Assembly (NCBI RefSeq): GCF_019880365.1
Contig: NZ_CP082271.1
Location: forward strand, 1,178,001 to 1,242,000
Source: Pseudomonas sp. DNDY-54
GTDB taxonomy: Bacteria > Pseudomonadota > Gammaproteobacteria > Pseudomonadales > Pseudomonadaceae
Reading direction: 5' to 3'
DNA length: 64,000 bases
Shown here: positions 8,701 to 17,231 of the stretch, in pieces
How positions within the stretch are numbered: the first letter of the stretch is position 1
How the letters are laid out: every line of letters starts with the position of its first letter
The notes under the pieces: model-generated
Seen by the model: the letters and a program-made list of their open reading frames with translations, nothing else
Databases searched by the model: none
What the model was told of the DNA's origin: nothing
Program-made: the position numbers and the translations under genes

Positions 8701-9405
8701 TTATCCGCGAGAGGGGATGTTCAAGCCTTTTGCGACAGCGGGACGAGCAACGAACGCATCCAGCACGCGCTGCACATTGACGAAACGTTCGAACTCGACC
8801 AGTTCACGTGCCTCGTAGAAACCAACCAGGTTGCGCACCCAGGGGAAGGTCGCGATATCGGCGATGCTGTAGCGCCCACCCATGAGCCACTCGCGGCCTT
8901 CCAGGCGCTTGTCCAGCACGCCCAGCAAACGCTGGCTTTCCGCGACATAGCGGTCGCGTGGCCGCTTGTCGTCATAGTCTTTGCCCGCGAACTTATTAAA
9001 GAAACCCAGCTGGCCGAACATCGGGCCAATGCCGCCCATTTGAAACATTAGCCATTGAATCGTCTCGTAACGGGCTGCCGCGTCCTCCGGCATGAACTGG
9101 CCGGTCTTGTCGGCCAGGTACAGCAGAATCGCGCCGGACTCAAACAGCGCCAGCGGCTCACCGTCCGGCCCGCTTGGGTCGAGGATTGCCGGGATCTTGT
9201 TGTTCGGGTTCAGCGAGAGGAATTCTTCGGAGAGCTGGTCGTTGCTCTCGAAACTCACCAGATGTGGCTCGTACGGCAGGCCGGTCTCCTCCAGCATGAT
9301 CGAAACCTTCACCCCGTTTGGCGTGGGCAGTGAATAAAGCTGCAGACGGTCCGGATAACTGGCTGGCCATTTCTGCGTGATGGGGAAGGTGGACAGATCG
9401 TGCAT
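8701..9405 (-). CDS. Glutathione S-transferase, YfcG/YghU type
   Basis: A 234-residue two-domain GST. The N-terminal thioredoxin fold carries LPTPNGVKVSIMLEE (the T-P-N-G active-site loop of the nu class) and NNKIPAILDP (cis-Pro glutathione-binding turn), followed by LFESGAILLYLADK. The C-terminal helical domain contains YSIADIATFPWV. Nu-class enzymes such as E. coli YfcG have disulfide-bond reductase and organic-hydroperoxide activity with glutathione. It is transcribed alone. Confidence 0.88.
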   Translation of the reverse strand: MHDLSTFPITQKWPASYPDRLQLYSLPTPNGVKVSIMLEETGLPYEPHLVSFESNDQLSEEFLSLNPNNKIPAILDPSGPDGEPLALFESGAILLYLADKTGQFMPEDAAARYETIQWLMFQMGGIGPMFGQLGFFNKFAGKDYDDKRPRDRYVAESQRLLGVLDKRLEGREWLMGGRYSIADIATFPWVRNLVGFYEARELVEFERFVNVQRVLDAFVARPAVAKGLNIPSRG

Positions 9406-9579
9406 AGGACCTCCTGGGATGTGATGGAAGGATAGTCGCTGAAGTGGGTGAAGCCGCTGACGTGTTGTATGCCTGCGCTGCTAAGACAACCGTTTCTTAT
9501 GGTGCGGTCCATGCGTAAATGATCCGGCAGCGGAGTCATGGGTCGTTACACTTGACCGATAAATACTTGAGTCGACTTT

Positions 9580-9888
9580 ATGGCGGCCACGGCCATGTAT
9601 ATTTCCGCACTTGGATCTAACTTAGACGCAGTAGAAAGCGTGTCAGATGATTCTGCGGCGCAGGAATTACCGGACCGTCTCGTTAAGCGCAGCCGCATCA
9701 TTCCGACGGGTATAAAGCTAGAAGTGTGGGCGCGTGACGAGGGAAGGTGTGTGACGTGCGGCGCGACCGATGAACTCCATTTCGACCATATCCTCCCTTA
9801 CTCGAAGGGTGGTACATCATTGAAAGCGGCAAATGTGCAGTTGCTCTGTGCGCGGCATAACTTAAGCAAGAGCGCGAAAATCCAGTGA
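9580..9888 (+). CDS. Stand-alone HNH nuclease-domain protein
   Basis: A 102-residue protein with a short variable N-terminus and an HNH/McrA-like finger at residues 45-102: RDEGRCVTCGATDELHFDHILPYSKGG, then NVQLLCARHNLSKS. The CxxC plus CxxH zinc knuckle, the HFDHI pair and the N and H of the ARHN motif are all present, so the domain looks catalytically complete. No restriction, phage or toxin-immunity gene is adjacent. Its stop codon overlaps the GTG start of the following exported-protein gene, which implies co-translation. Confidence 0.8.
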   Translation: MAATAMYISALGSNLDAVESVSDDSAAQELPDRLVKRSRIIPTGIKLEVWARDEGRCVTCGATDELHFDHILPYSKGGTSLKAANVQLLCARHNLSKSAKIQ

Positions 9889-10256
9889 GGTGGGCGCGTG
9901 GTTTGACGAGTATGGCGTTCGTCTCAGCGGTTTCTGCTGCCTTTAATGTCAGCGTGTCAGCAGCCGAGCTGGTGACTGGCACGTATCACCTCGAGATCGA
10001 ATCGAAATGTGGCGAAGGTAATGTCACTTGTGAGTCGATTCTGATGACGGGACTGAACAAGCACAGTGGTGAACCCGTAACGCTGACAGGAGAAACCTGG
10101 CATACGGTCTGCGCCGACGGGTCTCCCTGCCGCTTTCTTGGCTATCGGTTCTTCGACGGCGAGCTCACCTATTTCATCCATCAGAGCGGCTTGCTGGAAG
10201 TTATCGCAGGTGATCGAGACCTGAAGCTCAGCGAACAGGGCGAGTGGCGAGACTAA
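9885..10256 (+). CDS. Small exported protein of unknown function
   Basis: A 123-residue protein with a Sec-type signal peptide (MRWARGLTSMAFVSAVSAAFNVSVSAA, cleavage before ELVTG). The GTG start overlaps the HNH stop codon (GTGA). It is preferred over the ATG at 9912 because it supplies the basic N-region. The mature part has four cysteines (CGEGNVTC, CADGSPC) that could form two disulfides, in a beta-rich, acidic domain. I do not recognise the family. Confidence 0.65.
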   Translation: MRWARGLTSMAFVSAVSAAFNVSVSAAELVTGTYHLEIESKCGEGNVTCESILMTGLNKHSGEPVTLTGETWHTVCADGSPCRFLGYRFFDGELTYFIHQSGLLEVIAGDRDLKLSEQGEWRD

Positions 10257-10357
10257 GCGCTATTGAAAGCGTGAGCGGTAATCCATCTAAGGGGCTGGCT
10301 CCGGACCACTCGCTGCGTCTATGGTTTGTGCTCCAACCCTCTGCCGTGGAGCTGCCT

Positions 10358-10804
10358 GTGTCGCTGACCAACCCTTACGACTCCCAAAACATCTTCGCCC
10401 AGATCATTCGCGGCGATGCGCCCTGCTACAGGCTATACGAGGATGACGACGTGCTCGCCTTTCTCGACCTGTTTCCGCAGTCCTACGGGCATACGTTGGT
10501 CATTCCCAAGCGTTCTGCCGCGTGCAACATCCTCGATGTGGATGCCGATGCGTTGTGCAAGGTCATGCTGGCGGTTCAGAAGCTTACCCGCGCGATCGTC
10601 GACGAATTGCAGCCTGACGGTGTGCAGGTCGCGCAGTTCAATGGCGCCCCGGCGGGGCAGACGGTGTTTCACCTTCACGTTCATATCGTGCCGCGTTATG
10701 CCGGCGAAGGCTTGGGCATTCATGCAGCTGGCAAGGCTGACCCGGAGGAGCTGGCCAAGCTGCAGCTGCGGCTGCAGCAGAGAATCGGCGCGCAACGTGT
10801 TTGA
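10358..10804 (+). CDS. HIT-family nucleotide hydrolase
   Basis: 148 residues from a GTG start with GGAG 6 bases upstream; a longer frame overlapping the previous gene lacks a convincing start. The hallmark histidine triad HLHVHIVPR is at about residues 107-115, with the N-terminal FAQIIRGDAPCYRLYEDDDVLAFLD and GHTLVIPKR strands. HIT hydrolases split AMP or NMP from purine phosphoramidates or dinucleotides; the physiological substrate is uncertain. The protein length is normal for the Hint/HinT-like group. Confidence 0.88.
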   Translation: MSLTNPYDSQNIFAQIIRGDAPCYRLYEDDDVLAFLDLFPQSYGHTLVIPKRSAACNILDVDADALCKVMLAVQKLTRAIVDELQPDGVQVAQFNGAPAGQTVFHLHVHIVPRYAGEGLGIHAAGKADPEELAKLQLRLQQRIGAQRV

Positions 10805-10898
10805 TGGCGGGTTAAGCGAAAAAGCGGCATCTGCCGCGGTGGTGGCGACCGCGGCCATACAGCGGGTGCCTGCGGAATGCTGACTTAGCCGATTGTGC

Positions 10899-12164
10899 CT
10901 AGCCGGCCGCTAACTGGGTCAGTGCATGCAGCACCAGACCGACCAGGCCGCCCACCAGGGTGCCGTTGATCCGGATGTACTGCAGGTCTTTACCGACGCT
11001 CTGTTCCATCTGCTCGACCAGTTCGCGGCTCTCCCAGTTCTCCACGCGCTGCGCGATGTAGTGTCCGATCTTGCCGCGATAGCGCTCCAGCATCGCCGGG
11101 GCGGCAGCCATCAGCTGTTCGTTGATCCAGTGGCGCATGGTGGCGTCCGCCGCCAGGGAATCACCGAGACCCTGGGTCAGCTTGACGATGCGCCTGCCGA
11201 TACGGGAGTCCGGGCTGTCCAGGTCGGCGCGCAGCCAGTCGGTCAGCTCGCGCCAAAGCGTCTGGATGTATTCGGCGGTGGCGGGATGGTCAAGCAGCTG
11301 CGCGACGATCCGCTCGACTTCTAGCCGATAGGCCGGGTCGTGCTTGAGGCGACCGATGTATTCGGCGACGTGCTCGTCGAAACGCTCGCGCAGCGGGTGC
11401 TCGGGGTCTCCGGCAATTTCTGCAATCACTGCCGAGATGCCGTCGACGAACTTGTTGGCCGACCAACCGCCTACCGCTTTGCCGAGACCCAAGTAGCGCA
11501 GGGTACGAACCTCAGCGGTGATCGCATCGGCCACCAATGCGCGGGTATCGTCATCTTGCAGAAGGGCATCAAGCTTGAGCAGCCCTTCGTCCAGCATCGC
11601 CTGGTGTTTGTTTTGCCGGGTGAGCATTTCAAGCACTTGACCGCAGACCGGCGCCAGATCAACCTGCTGTGCCCGCTTGATCAACTTGCTTTGCACGAAG
11701 GCTTGCACACGCTCGTCGTACAGCGAATCCACGCCGAATCGCGCCATACCCGTTAGTTGACGCCCCACTGCCTCGGCATTGCTCGGATGGCGCAGCCAGT
11801 TGGCCAGGCGACCCCCGAGGTCTAGCGCTTCGAGCTTGGCCAGGACCAGCGGTGTGGACAGAAAATGCGTGGTGATAAACGTGGAAAGATTGCGGCCGAT
11901 GCGCGCCTTGCTCCGCGGGATAATCGCGGTGTGCGGAATCGGAAGGCCCAGCGGATGACGGAACAGGGCGGTGACGGCGAACCAGTCGGCAATCGCGCCG
12001 ACCATGGCGGCTTCGGCGAACGAGGCGACATAACCCCAGACCGGATGGCGCGGCTCCATGGCGGTCGCAACGATATAGAGCAATGCGGCAAGTATCAGGA
12101 GAAGGCCGGCGACCAGCTTCATGCGGGAAACCGGTGATTGCCAGCGGCGATGCAGAGGGCTCAT
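10899..12164 (-). CDS. DUF445-family inner-membrane protein (YjiN-like)
   Basis: A 421-residue protein with an N-terminal transmembrane segment (KLVAGLLLILAALLYIVATAM) followed by the conserved AEAAMVGAIADWFAVTALFRHPLGLPIPHTAIIP block that defines DUF445. After that comes a long helical cytoplasmic part rich in paired charges, and a C-terminal hydrophobic segment (NGTLVGGLVGLVLHALTQL). The family is widespread and functionally undefined. It is a single-gene unit on the minus strand. Confidence 0.85.
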   Translation of the reverse strand: MSPLHRRWQSPVSRMKLVAGLLLILAALLYIVATAMEPRHPVWGYVASFAEAAMVGAIADWFAVTALFRHPLGLPIPHTAIIPRSKARIGRNLSTFITTHFLSTPLVLAKLEALDLGGRLANWLRHPSNAEAVGRQLTGMARFGVDSLYDERVQAFVQSKLIKRAQQVDLAPVCGQVLEMLTRQNKHQAMLDEGLLKLDALLQDDDTRALVADAITAEVRTLRYLGLGKAVGGWSANKFVDGISAVIAEIAGDPEHPLRERFDEHVAEYIGRLKHDPAYRLEVERIVAQLLDHPATAEYIQTLWRELTDWLRADLDSPDSRIGRRIVKLTQGLGDSLAADATMRHWINEQLMAAAPAMLERYRGKIGHYIAQRVENWESRELVEQMEQSVGKDLQYIRINGTLVGGLVGLVLHALTQLAAG

Positions 12165-12294
12165 GAGATTCCTCTTTTCAGGTGCGGCGGATGGGGAGGG
12201 TGCTCAGGCCTATCGGAGAGGGAGCACCGGATCTGCCTATACCAGACAGACCCGGGCAGAGATGCGCGGGTTCGGAAACCCGCTGACGTGCCGC

Positions 12295-12690
12295 TTACTC
12301 GTCGTCTTCGTCTTCTTCGCGCAGCAGTACGAAGGTGCCATCTTCGAGGCGCTCGCAGACGTAGAACATTGAAATAGTGCCGTCCTGCTCGGTCACCGCA
12401 GCGTAGTCGTCGGCCTCGACGGTGAAATAGCCTTTGGAATCGGAGCCATGTTCACTGGCGAACACGGCGGTGAAGAAGGCGTCCTCGGGCATCCCGTCAA
12501 AATAATCGGCACGCGCCTTGGCGTCCCAATCCTGCGGCGGTTCGAACTGGCCGGTGATGATGACGCGGGCGTCGCCCATATCCCGCTCTTCGCCATCGGG
12601 ATCGGTTTCATGGGCACGGTAGATGGTGCAGCTGAGGGCATCCGGGTCGGCCAAAATACTGTCGCGCGTGGGTTGGATATCAGCAGGCAT
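12295..12690 (-). CDS. Small acidic protein of unknown function
   Basis: 131 residues from the ATG at 12690, supported by GGAG 9 bases upstream; the frame runs further but without start signals. The protein is strongly acidic and ends in EEDEDDE. It has no signal peptide or membrane segment. I do not assign a family. It is transcribed towards the DUF445 gene, about 130 bp away. Confidence 0.6.
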   Translation of the reverse strand: MPADIQPTRDSILADPDALSCTIYRAHETDPDGEERDMGDARVIITGQFEPPQDWDAKARADYFDGMPEDAFFTAVFASEHGSDSKGYFTVEADDYAAVTEQDGTISMFYVCERLEDGTFVLLREEDEDDE

Positions 12691-12887
12691 GGGATCAACT
12701 CCGGTCACAGGTGGGATTGCCGGCAGTGTGGTGGAGTCCTGTTGCGGCTGCAATCGCAACTTGGCGAGGCGCAGCAGATTTCCCGGCAGCCGTCGCCATC
12801 GGACCGCCGGCAAGCGGGTCAGCGAACGCCGTCGAGCCAATGCGGCTCCAATACCTAGCGCGTCTTGCGTCCTACAGCGAGGTCACC

Positions 12888-13040
12888 ATGAGCCAGAGCC
12901 GTCCAGATCAAACCGAGCACGACAATCCTGCCGAGGAGTCGCCGGATATCACCATGACCGACAGCGGCGAAAAAGAGCCGGGCGAGGATCCGGATTTCGA
13001 TGACAGTGAGATCGAAGGCGAAACGGATGATCGTGGATAA
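12888..13040 (+). CDS. Very acidic 50-residue protein
   Basis: Begins MSQSRPDQTEHDN from the ATG at 12888 with GAGG five bases upstream. Roughly a third of the residues are Asp or Glu and there is no hydrophobic core, so it should be intrinsically disordered. It precedes the DUF2188 gene by about 90 bp on the same strand, so the two may share a transcript. Function unknown. Confidence 0.5.
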   Translation: MSQSRPDQTEHDNPAEESPDITMTDSGEKEPGEDPDFDDSEIEGETDDRG

Positions 13041-13132
13041 GAGCGATCGCTAACGAACCGGCGCGTACCGATCACGCCAGCCTATCGGCACCACCGGCGC
13101 GCTTGAGCGCGGGCCATCATAAGGAGAGCGCT

Positions 13133-13354
13133 ATGGACACCTTTCACGTCAATCCGACCCCCATGGGTTGGGAACTCACCGACACGCAATCCCAGGAAAC
13201 AGTGCTGCGCACCCTTACCAAGGACGAGATGTTCACTGAGCTCGATACCTTCATGGAGGGCAAGACCGCCTCGGTCGAAGTGTACGATCGGCATGGTGGG
13301 CTGGAGGAGGAGAGACCCTATCCAGGCAGCAGCCATCCCATTTCGACCCGATAG
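13133..13354 (+). CDS. DUF2188-like small protein (copy 1)
   Basis: 73 residues from the ATG at 13133, preceded by an ideal AAGGAG at 6 bases. It has the shared pattern of this small family: FHVNPTPMGWELTDTQSQETVLRTLTKDEM, a helix, then TASVEVYDRHGGLEEERPYP. The second copy at 55247-55471 has the same layout (TASVKIHTLDGKIEEERTYP). Such proteins accompany stress or hypothetical genes in pseudomonads; the biochemical role is unknown. Confidence 0.7.
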   Translation: MDTFHVNPTPMGWELTDTQSQETVLRTLTKDEMFTELDTFMEGKTASVEVYDRHGGLEEERPYPGSSHPISTR

Positions 13355-13410
13355 ACCGACGACTGCTTAGGGCATGGCGGTGGCTTTGGTGTTTACGTGT
13401 TCGCTCGGCC

Positions 13411-13452
13411 CCGGCCCCTCACCCCAACTCTCTCCCGGGAAGGGCGAGGGGG
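13411..13452. repeat. REP-like dyad (CCCCTCACCCC...GAGGGGG)
   Basis: An imperfect palindrome: CCCCTCACCCCAACTCTCTC, a CCCGGGAAGGG centre, then GCGAGGGGG. It resembles a dispersed intergenic element (CCCTCACCCCAACCCTCTCCC type) that I recall from many GC-rich proteobacterial genomes. It sits between the DUF2188 gene and the lipoprotein gene and may also act as a terminator. Confidence 0.55.
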
Positions 13453-13537
13453 CGTGAACGGTGTCGTTATCAATTGGCGCGGCGCGCGGCAAGCTGACGT
13501 ACCATCGCCGTTTCGCTTGCTGACTGGAGATCCCCTC

Positions 13538-13966
13538 ATGCGCATGTTCCTTGCACTTATCCCGCTATTGGCGCTGGGCGGCTGTTCGTCATGGCAGGCG
13601 GCACCCGAAGACATCAAGCCGGTGCCGGAGGACCGTTTGCGCGGATATCAGATGCCCGTGCCCAACGGTGGCGAAGTGGTGGTAACACGTGACTTCGGCG
13701 TCCGCGGTGGTGGCTGCTATGTGGCAGTGATGGTCGATCGCAAGCTTGCAGCCCGTATCCATGTTGGCGAGCAGGTGCGTCTGCACGTGCCTGCTGGAAT
13801 GCGCATCGTCAGCATCGAGTCGGACCCGGAAGATGACACGCTATGCGGTAAGGGCAATTTGCTGCGCGAGAAGGCCGCCCGTGTCGCGACGGGCGAAACG
13901 TTGCAGTTTCGGATCAGCGCGGACAATCGCATCGGCTTCGATATTCAACAGGTTGACGCGAAGTAG
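13538..13966 (+). CDS. Small lipoprotein of unknown function
   Basis: 142 residues from the ATG at 13538, with GGAGA upstream. The N-terminus is a lipoprotein signal (MRMFLALIPLLALGGC) with lipobox LGGC. The mature domain has two further cysteines (GGGCYVAVMVD, DTLCGKGN) that may form a disulfide. It is beta-rich (GEVVVTRDFGV, RIHVGEQVRLHVPAG), suggesting a small periplasmic sandwich. No family is assigned. Residue +2 after the Cys is Ser, which predicts outer-membrane sorting. Confidence 0.7.
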   Translation: MRMFLALIPLLALGGCSSWQAAPEDIKPVPEDRLRGYQMPVPNGGEVVVTRDFGVRGGGCYVAVMVDRKLAARIHVGEQVRLHVPAGMRIVSIESDPEDDTLCGKGNLLREKAARVATGETLQFRISADNRIGFDIQQVDAK

Positions 13967-14170
13967 GGCTCGGCCTGCACCGGTCAGTGGCGATCGTCCT
14001 TCGCTATTGGCCGAACAACGGCGAAACATTTCTTGAGCTGGCATCGCCGAACCTCGCGCAGGTTTCTCGCTCCCATCTAGGCACAACCGTTGTGTTCGGT
14101 CGCCGGCCGCCTGCGATGCGCAGCGCCTTGCGCCGACACCGCCGAGCAGTCGCCGGTAAGGAGTCAATGC

Positions 14171-15181
14171 GTGAATAAGGCCATCTCATCCGTGATCTTC
14201 GTTGCCGGGTTTGCCCTGAGCCCGGCATTGCTGGCGCAAGAGTCGCCCGCGTACGGCCCCCATCTCGAGGGGTTCGACTACCCCCATCCCGTCATGCATT
14301 TTGAGTTTTCGTCTCAGCGGCAACCCTTGTCGATGGCGTACATGGACGTACCGCCTGAGGGCAAGGCCAACGGGCGAACAATCGTACTTCTGCACGGTAA
14401 GAATTTTTGCGCGGCGACCTGGCAACAGAGCATTGCGGTGCTCGCACAGAATGGTTATCGCGTGATCGCCCCAGACCAGATCGGCTTTTGTAAGTCCAGC
14501 AAACCTGCGGCCTACCAGTTCAGCTTTGCGCAGCTGGCACACAACACGCAGGCCCTGCTGCAATCGCTGGACATCGAACAGGCCACGTTAATCGGCCATT
14601 CAATGGGCGGCATGCTGGCGTCACGGTTTGCCCTGAATCATCCGCAAATGGTCGATCAACTGGTGCTGGTCAACCCGATCGGTTTGGAAGACTGGCAGGC
14701 TGAAGGCGTGCCTTATGCGCCCATCGATCAGCTGTACCAGAGCGAGTTGAGCACTGACTTCGACAAGATCAAGGCCTATCAGCAGACGTTCTATTACAAC
14801 GGCAACTGGGAGCCGCGCTACGACCGCTGGGTGAATATGCTCGCTGGCATGTACGCCGGGGAGGGCAAGGACATCGTCGCCTGGAACCAAGCGCAGACGT
14901 CCGACATGGTGTTCACTCAGCCGGTGATCCATGAATTCAGCAAGCTGAGCGTACCGACCCTGCTGCTCATCGGAGGCAAGGATCGCACCGCGCCTGGGGC
15001 CAATCGTGCTCCGAAGGAGGTCGCGCAGCGGCTGGGCAATTACCCCGAACTCGGCCGACGCGCTGCCGCCATGATCCCCAACGCGACGCTGGTGCCGTTC
15101 CCCGAGTTGGGGCATTCGCCGCAGGTCGAGGCCCCGGAGGTTTTCCACAAGGCCTTACTGCGGGCACTCAACGATCGCTGA
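14171..15181 (+). CDS. Exported alpha/beta hydrolase
   Basis: 336 residues from a GTG at 14171 with AAGGAG seven bases upstream. The signal peptide is MNKAISSVIFVAGFALSPALLAQ. The hydrolase core shows the oxyanion strand VLLHGKNFCAATW, the nucleophile elbow GHSMGG (Ser), an acid in LLIGGKDRTAPG and the catalytic His in ELGHSPQVEAP. A periplasmic esterase or lactonase-type activity is likely, with the substrate unknown. It is convergent with the SLC13 transporter. Confidence 0.88.
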   Translation: MNKAISSVIFVAGFALSPALLAQESPAYGPHLEGFDYPHPVMHFEFSSQRQPLSMAYMDVPPEGKANGRTIVLLHGKNFCAATWQQSIAVLAQNGYRVIAPDQIGFCKSSKPAAYQFSFAQLAHNTQALLQSLDIEQATLIGHSMGGMLASRFALNHPQMVDQLVLVNPIGLEDWQAEGVPYAPIDQLYQSELSTDFDKIKAYQQTFYYNGNWEPRYDRWVNMLAGMYAGEGKDIVAWNQAQTSDMVFTQPVIHEFSKLSVPTLLLIGGKDRTAPGANRAPKEVAQRLGNYPELGRRAAAMIPNATLVPFPELGHSPQVEAPEVFHKALLRALNDR

Positions 15182-15222
15182 TCGCAGAGCGACGGGCCGA
15201 CGTCAAGCCGACCCGCTGTGCG

Positions 15223-17082
15223 TTACAGCGGCCAGACCCAAAGAATGACCGGTACGGCGACCAGCACGACCAGCGCCGAGAGCGGCAACCCAAGCCGCCA
15301 ATAGTCACCGAAGCGGTACCCACCGGGTGCCATTACCAAGGTGTTCGATTGGTGCCCGATGGGCGTGAGGAACGCGCATGACGCACCAATCGCCACCGCC
15401 ATCAGCAATGGATCGGCCGAGGCCTCCATGCCGCGTGACAGGCTGATCGCCACGGGCGCGGCGAGCACGGCAGCGGCGGCGTTATTGACCACATTGGATA
15501 ACAGCATCACGCCCGCCATCAGGATCGCCACGGTCGCAGCAGGCGGAGCTGACTGGCCGATCTCCAACAACGCGTCCGCGATCAGACGAGAGCCGCCTGT
15601 GGTTTCAAGCGCTTCGCCAATCGGCAGCATCGCCGCAATCAGGACGATGATCGACATGTCGATGCTCTTGTAGATATCACCGGTGGGCACCAACCCGACA
15701 AGAATCATTGCCATCGCGGCGCCCACCAGCGCGATGGCGGCCGGCATGACGCCCACGGCGATCAGCGCCAACGCGACGGCGAAGATGCTGCTCGCCAACA
15801 GCACCTGGCGAGGCGCGGTAATGCGCAGGCCGCGCGAGGCCAGCGGCAGGCAGCCGAGGTTGCTGAGCGTCGATTGCAGCTGATCCTCGCGGGCCTGCAA
15901 CAGCAAGATGTCGCCCGCGGCGAAGCGGATCTTGCCCAGGCGTTGCCGCAGCCGCTGGCCCTGACGTGCGACGGCGAGGACATTCATGCCATACCGCTCG
16001 CGCAACGACAGGCCGGTCGCCGTTGTACCGATCAGCGATGAGCCGGGCGTGACGATGGCCTCGGCCAGTGCGCGTTCCTTGTGGCGATCGGTTTTGGATT
16101 CGTTGGCGTCGGGCTGTGCGAGCGTATCGCCGTTCTTTTCCGCTTGTTTTTCCTGTTCGGCTTTCTCGCGCGCTTCCGCCTTGCTGTCGGCTTCTGCGGC
16201 GAGCTCCAGATGCGTCACATCGAGGAATCGCTTGAGACTGTCGGAGTCGGCCTCGACCAACAGCACATCCTCGTCGCGCAGCACTTCGTAGATTGAGGGC
16301 ATGGCCTGATAGTGACCCTCACGCACCAGGGCGATGACCATGACCTCCGCCTCGTCGCCGCCCGCGGCAATCAGCTCGTGCAGCGTGCGGCGGGTGTATT
16401 TGCTCTGCGCCGGAACCTTCAGCTCGGTCAGGTACGCGCTGATCTCGAACAACTCCTGGTCACTGCCCTGGTTCTCACGACGTGGTATCAACCGCCAGAG
16501 CAAGGTGATCAGCAACACGCCAGCCGCCGTGATTGCCAGACCCACCGGAAGAAACTCGAACATGCGAAAGGGCGCTTCGCCGACTTCGCGTCGATAGCCG
16601 GCGATGATGATATTGGGGGGCGTACCGATCAGTGTCAGGGTGCCGCCGAGTAACGATCCGAAGGCCAACGGCATCAACAGATAGGAAGGCGAACGGCCGC
16701 TCTGCCGTGACATCCACACCGCCACCGGCATGAACAGTGCCAGCGCGCCGACGTTGTTCATGAACCCTGAGCACAGTGCGACGATCGCGGTGAGCGTCAG
16801 CACCTGCACCCACGGCTTATCGCCAACTTTGGTCAGGTGCCGTGCCAGGGAATCGACCACGCCGCTATTGAGCAGGCCCCGGCTGAGCACCAGCACGGCA
16901 GCGACCGTAATGACAGCCGGATGCCCGAGGCCCATGAAGGCCTGCTCGGGGGGCACGATGCCGGCAAGGGTGACGACTAACAGGGCACCGAGCGCGACGA
17001 TGTCGTAGCGCCAGCGATTCCACACGAACAGGCCCAAGGTCGCAGCCAGCACGGCGAATACGATCAACTGATCGCTTTGCAT
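15223..17082 (-). CDS. SLC13-family permease with RCK C-terminal domains
   Basis: 619 residues from the ATG at 17082 (GGAG at 7 bases). Two membrane halves each carry the DASS-type helix-hairpin signature: NNVGALALFMPVAVW with GTPPNIIIAGY in the first, NNAAAAVLAAPVA with HQSNTLVMAPGGY in the second. Between them lie two regulatory RCK_C (TrkA-C) domains, separated by a highly charged linker of about 45 residues (ADSKAEAREKAEQEKQAEKNG). Relatives transport sulfate or dicarboxylates with sodium; the substrate cannot be told. The length is normal for the RCK-containing subgroup. Confidence 0.88.
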   Translation of the reverse strand: MQSDQLIVFAVLAATLGLFVWNRWRYDIVALGALLVVTLAGIVPPEQAFMGLGHPAVITVAAVLVLSRGLLNSGVVDSLARHLTKVGDKPWVQVLTLTAIVALCSGFMNNVGALALFMPVAVWMSRQSGRSPSYLLMPLAFGSLLGGTLTLIGTPPNIIIAGYRREVGEAPFRMFEFLPVGLAITAAGVLLITLLWRLIPRRENQGSDQELFEISAYLTELKVPAQSKYTRRTLHELIAAGGDEAEVMVIALVREGHYQAMPSIYEVLRDEDVLLVEADSDSLKRFLDVTHLELAAEADSKAEAREKAEQEKQAEKNGDTLAQPDANESKTDRHKERALAEAIVTPGSSLIGTTATGLSLRERYGMNVLAVARQGQRLRQRLGKIRFAAGDILLLQAREDQLQSTLSNLGCLPLASRGLRITAPRQVLLASSIFAVALALIAVGVMPAAIALVGAAMAMILVGLVPTGDIYKSIDMSIIVLIAAMLPIGEALETTGGSRLIADALLEIGQSAPPAATVAILMAGVMLLSNVVNNAAAAVLAAPVAISLSRGMEASADPLLMAVAIGASCAFLTPIGHQSNTLVMAPGGYRFGDYWRLGLPLSALVVLVAVPVILWVWPL

Positions 17083-17231
17083 GGGGAAACTCCGAAAAGC
17101 AGCTGCACCGCAACCAAGGTGCGGCGAGCAGAGCGGTTGAGTGGAACCAGACATGGTGCGGAGCGGGCGCTATTACAACGCCATCCCGTGCGTGACATGG
17201 ACCGCTGGGCCGGCGTCCCGTTCGACGGGCG

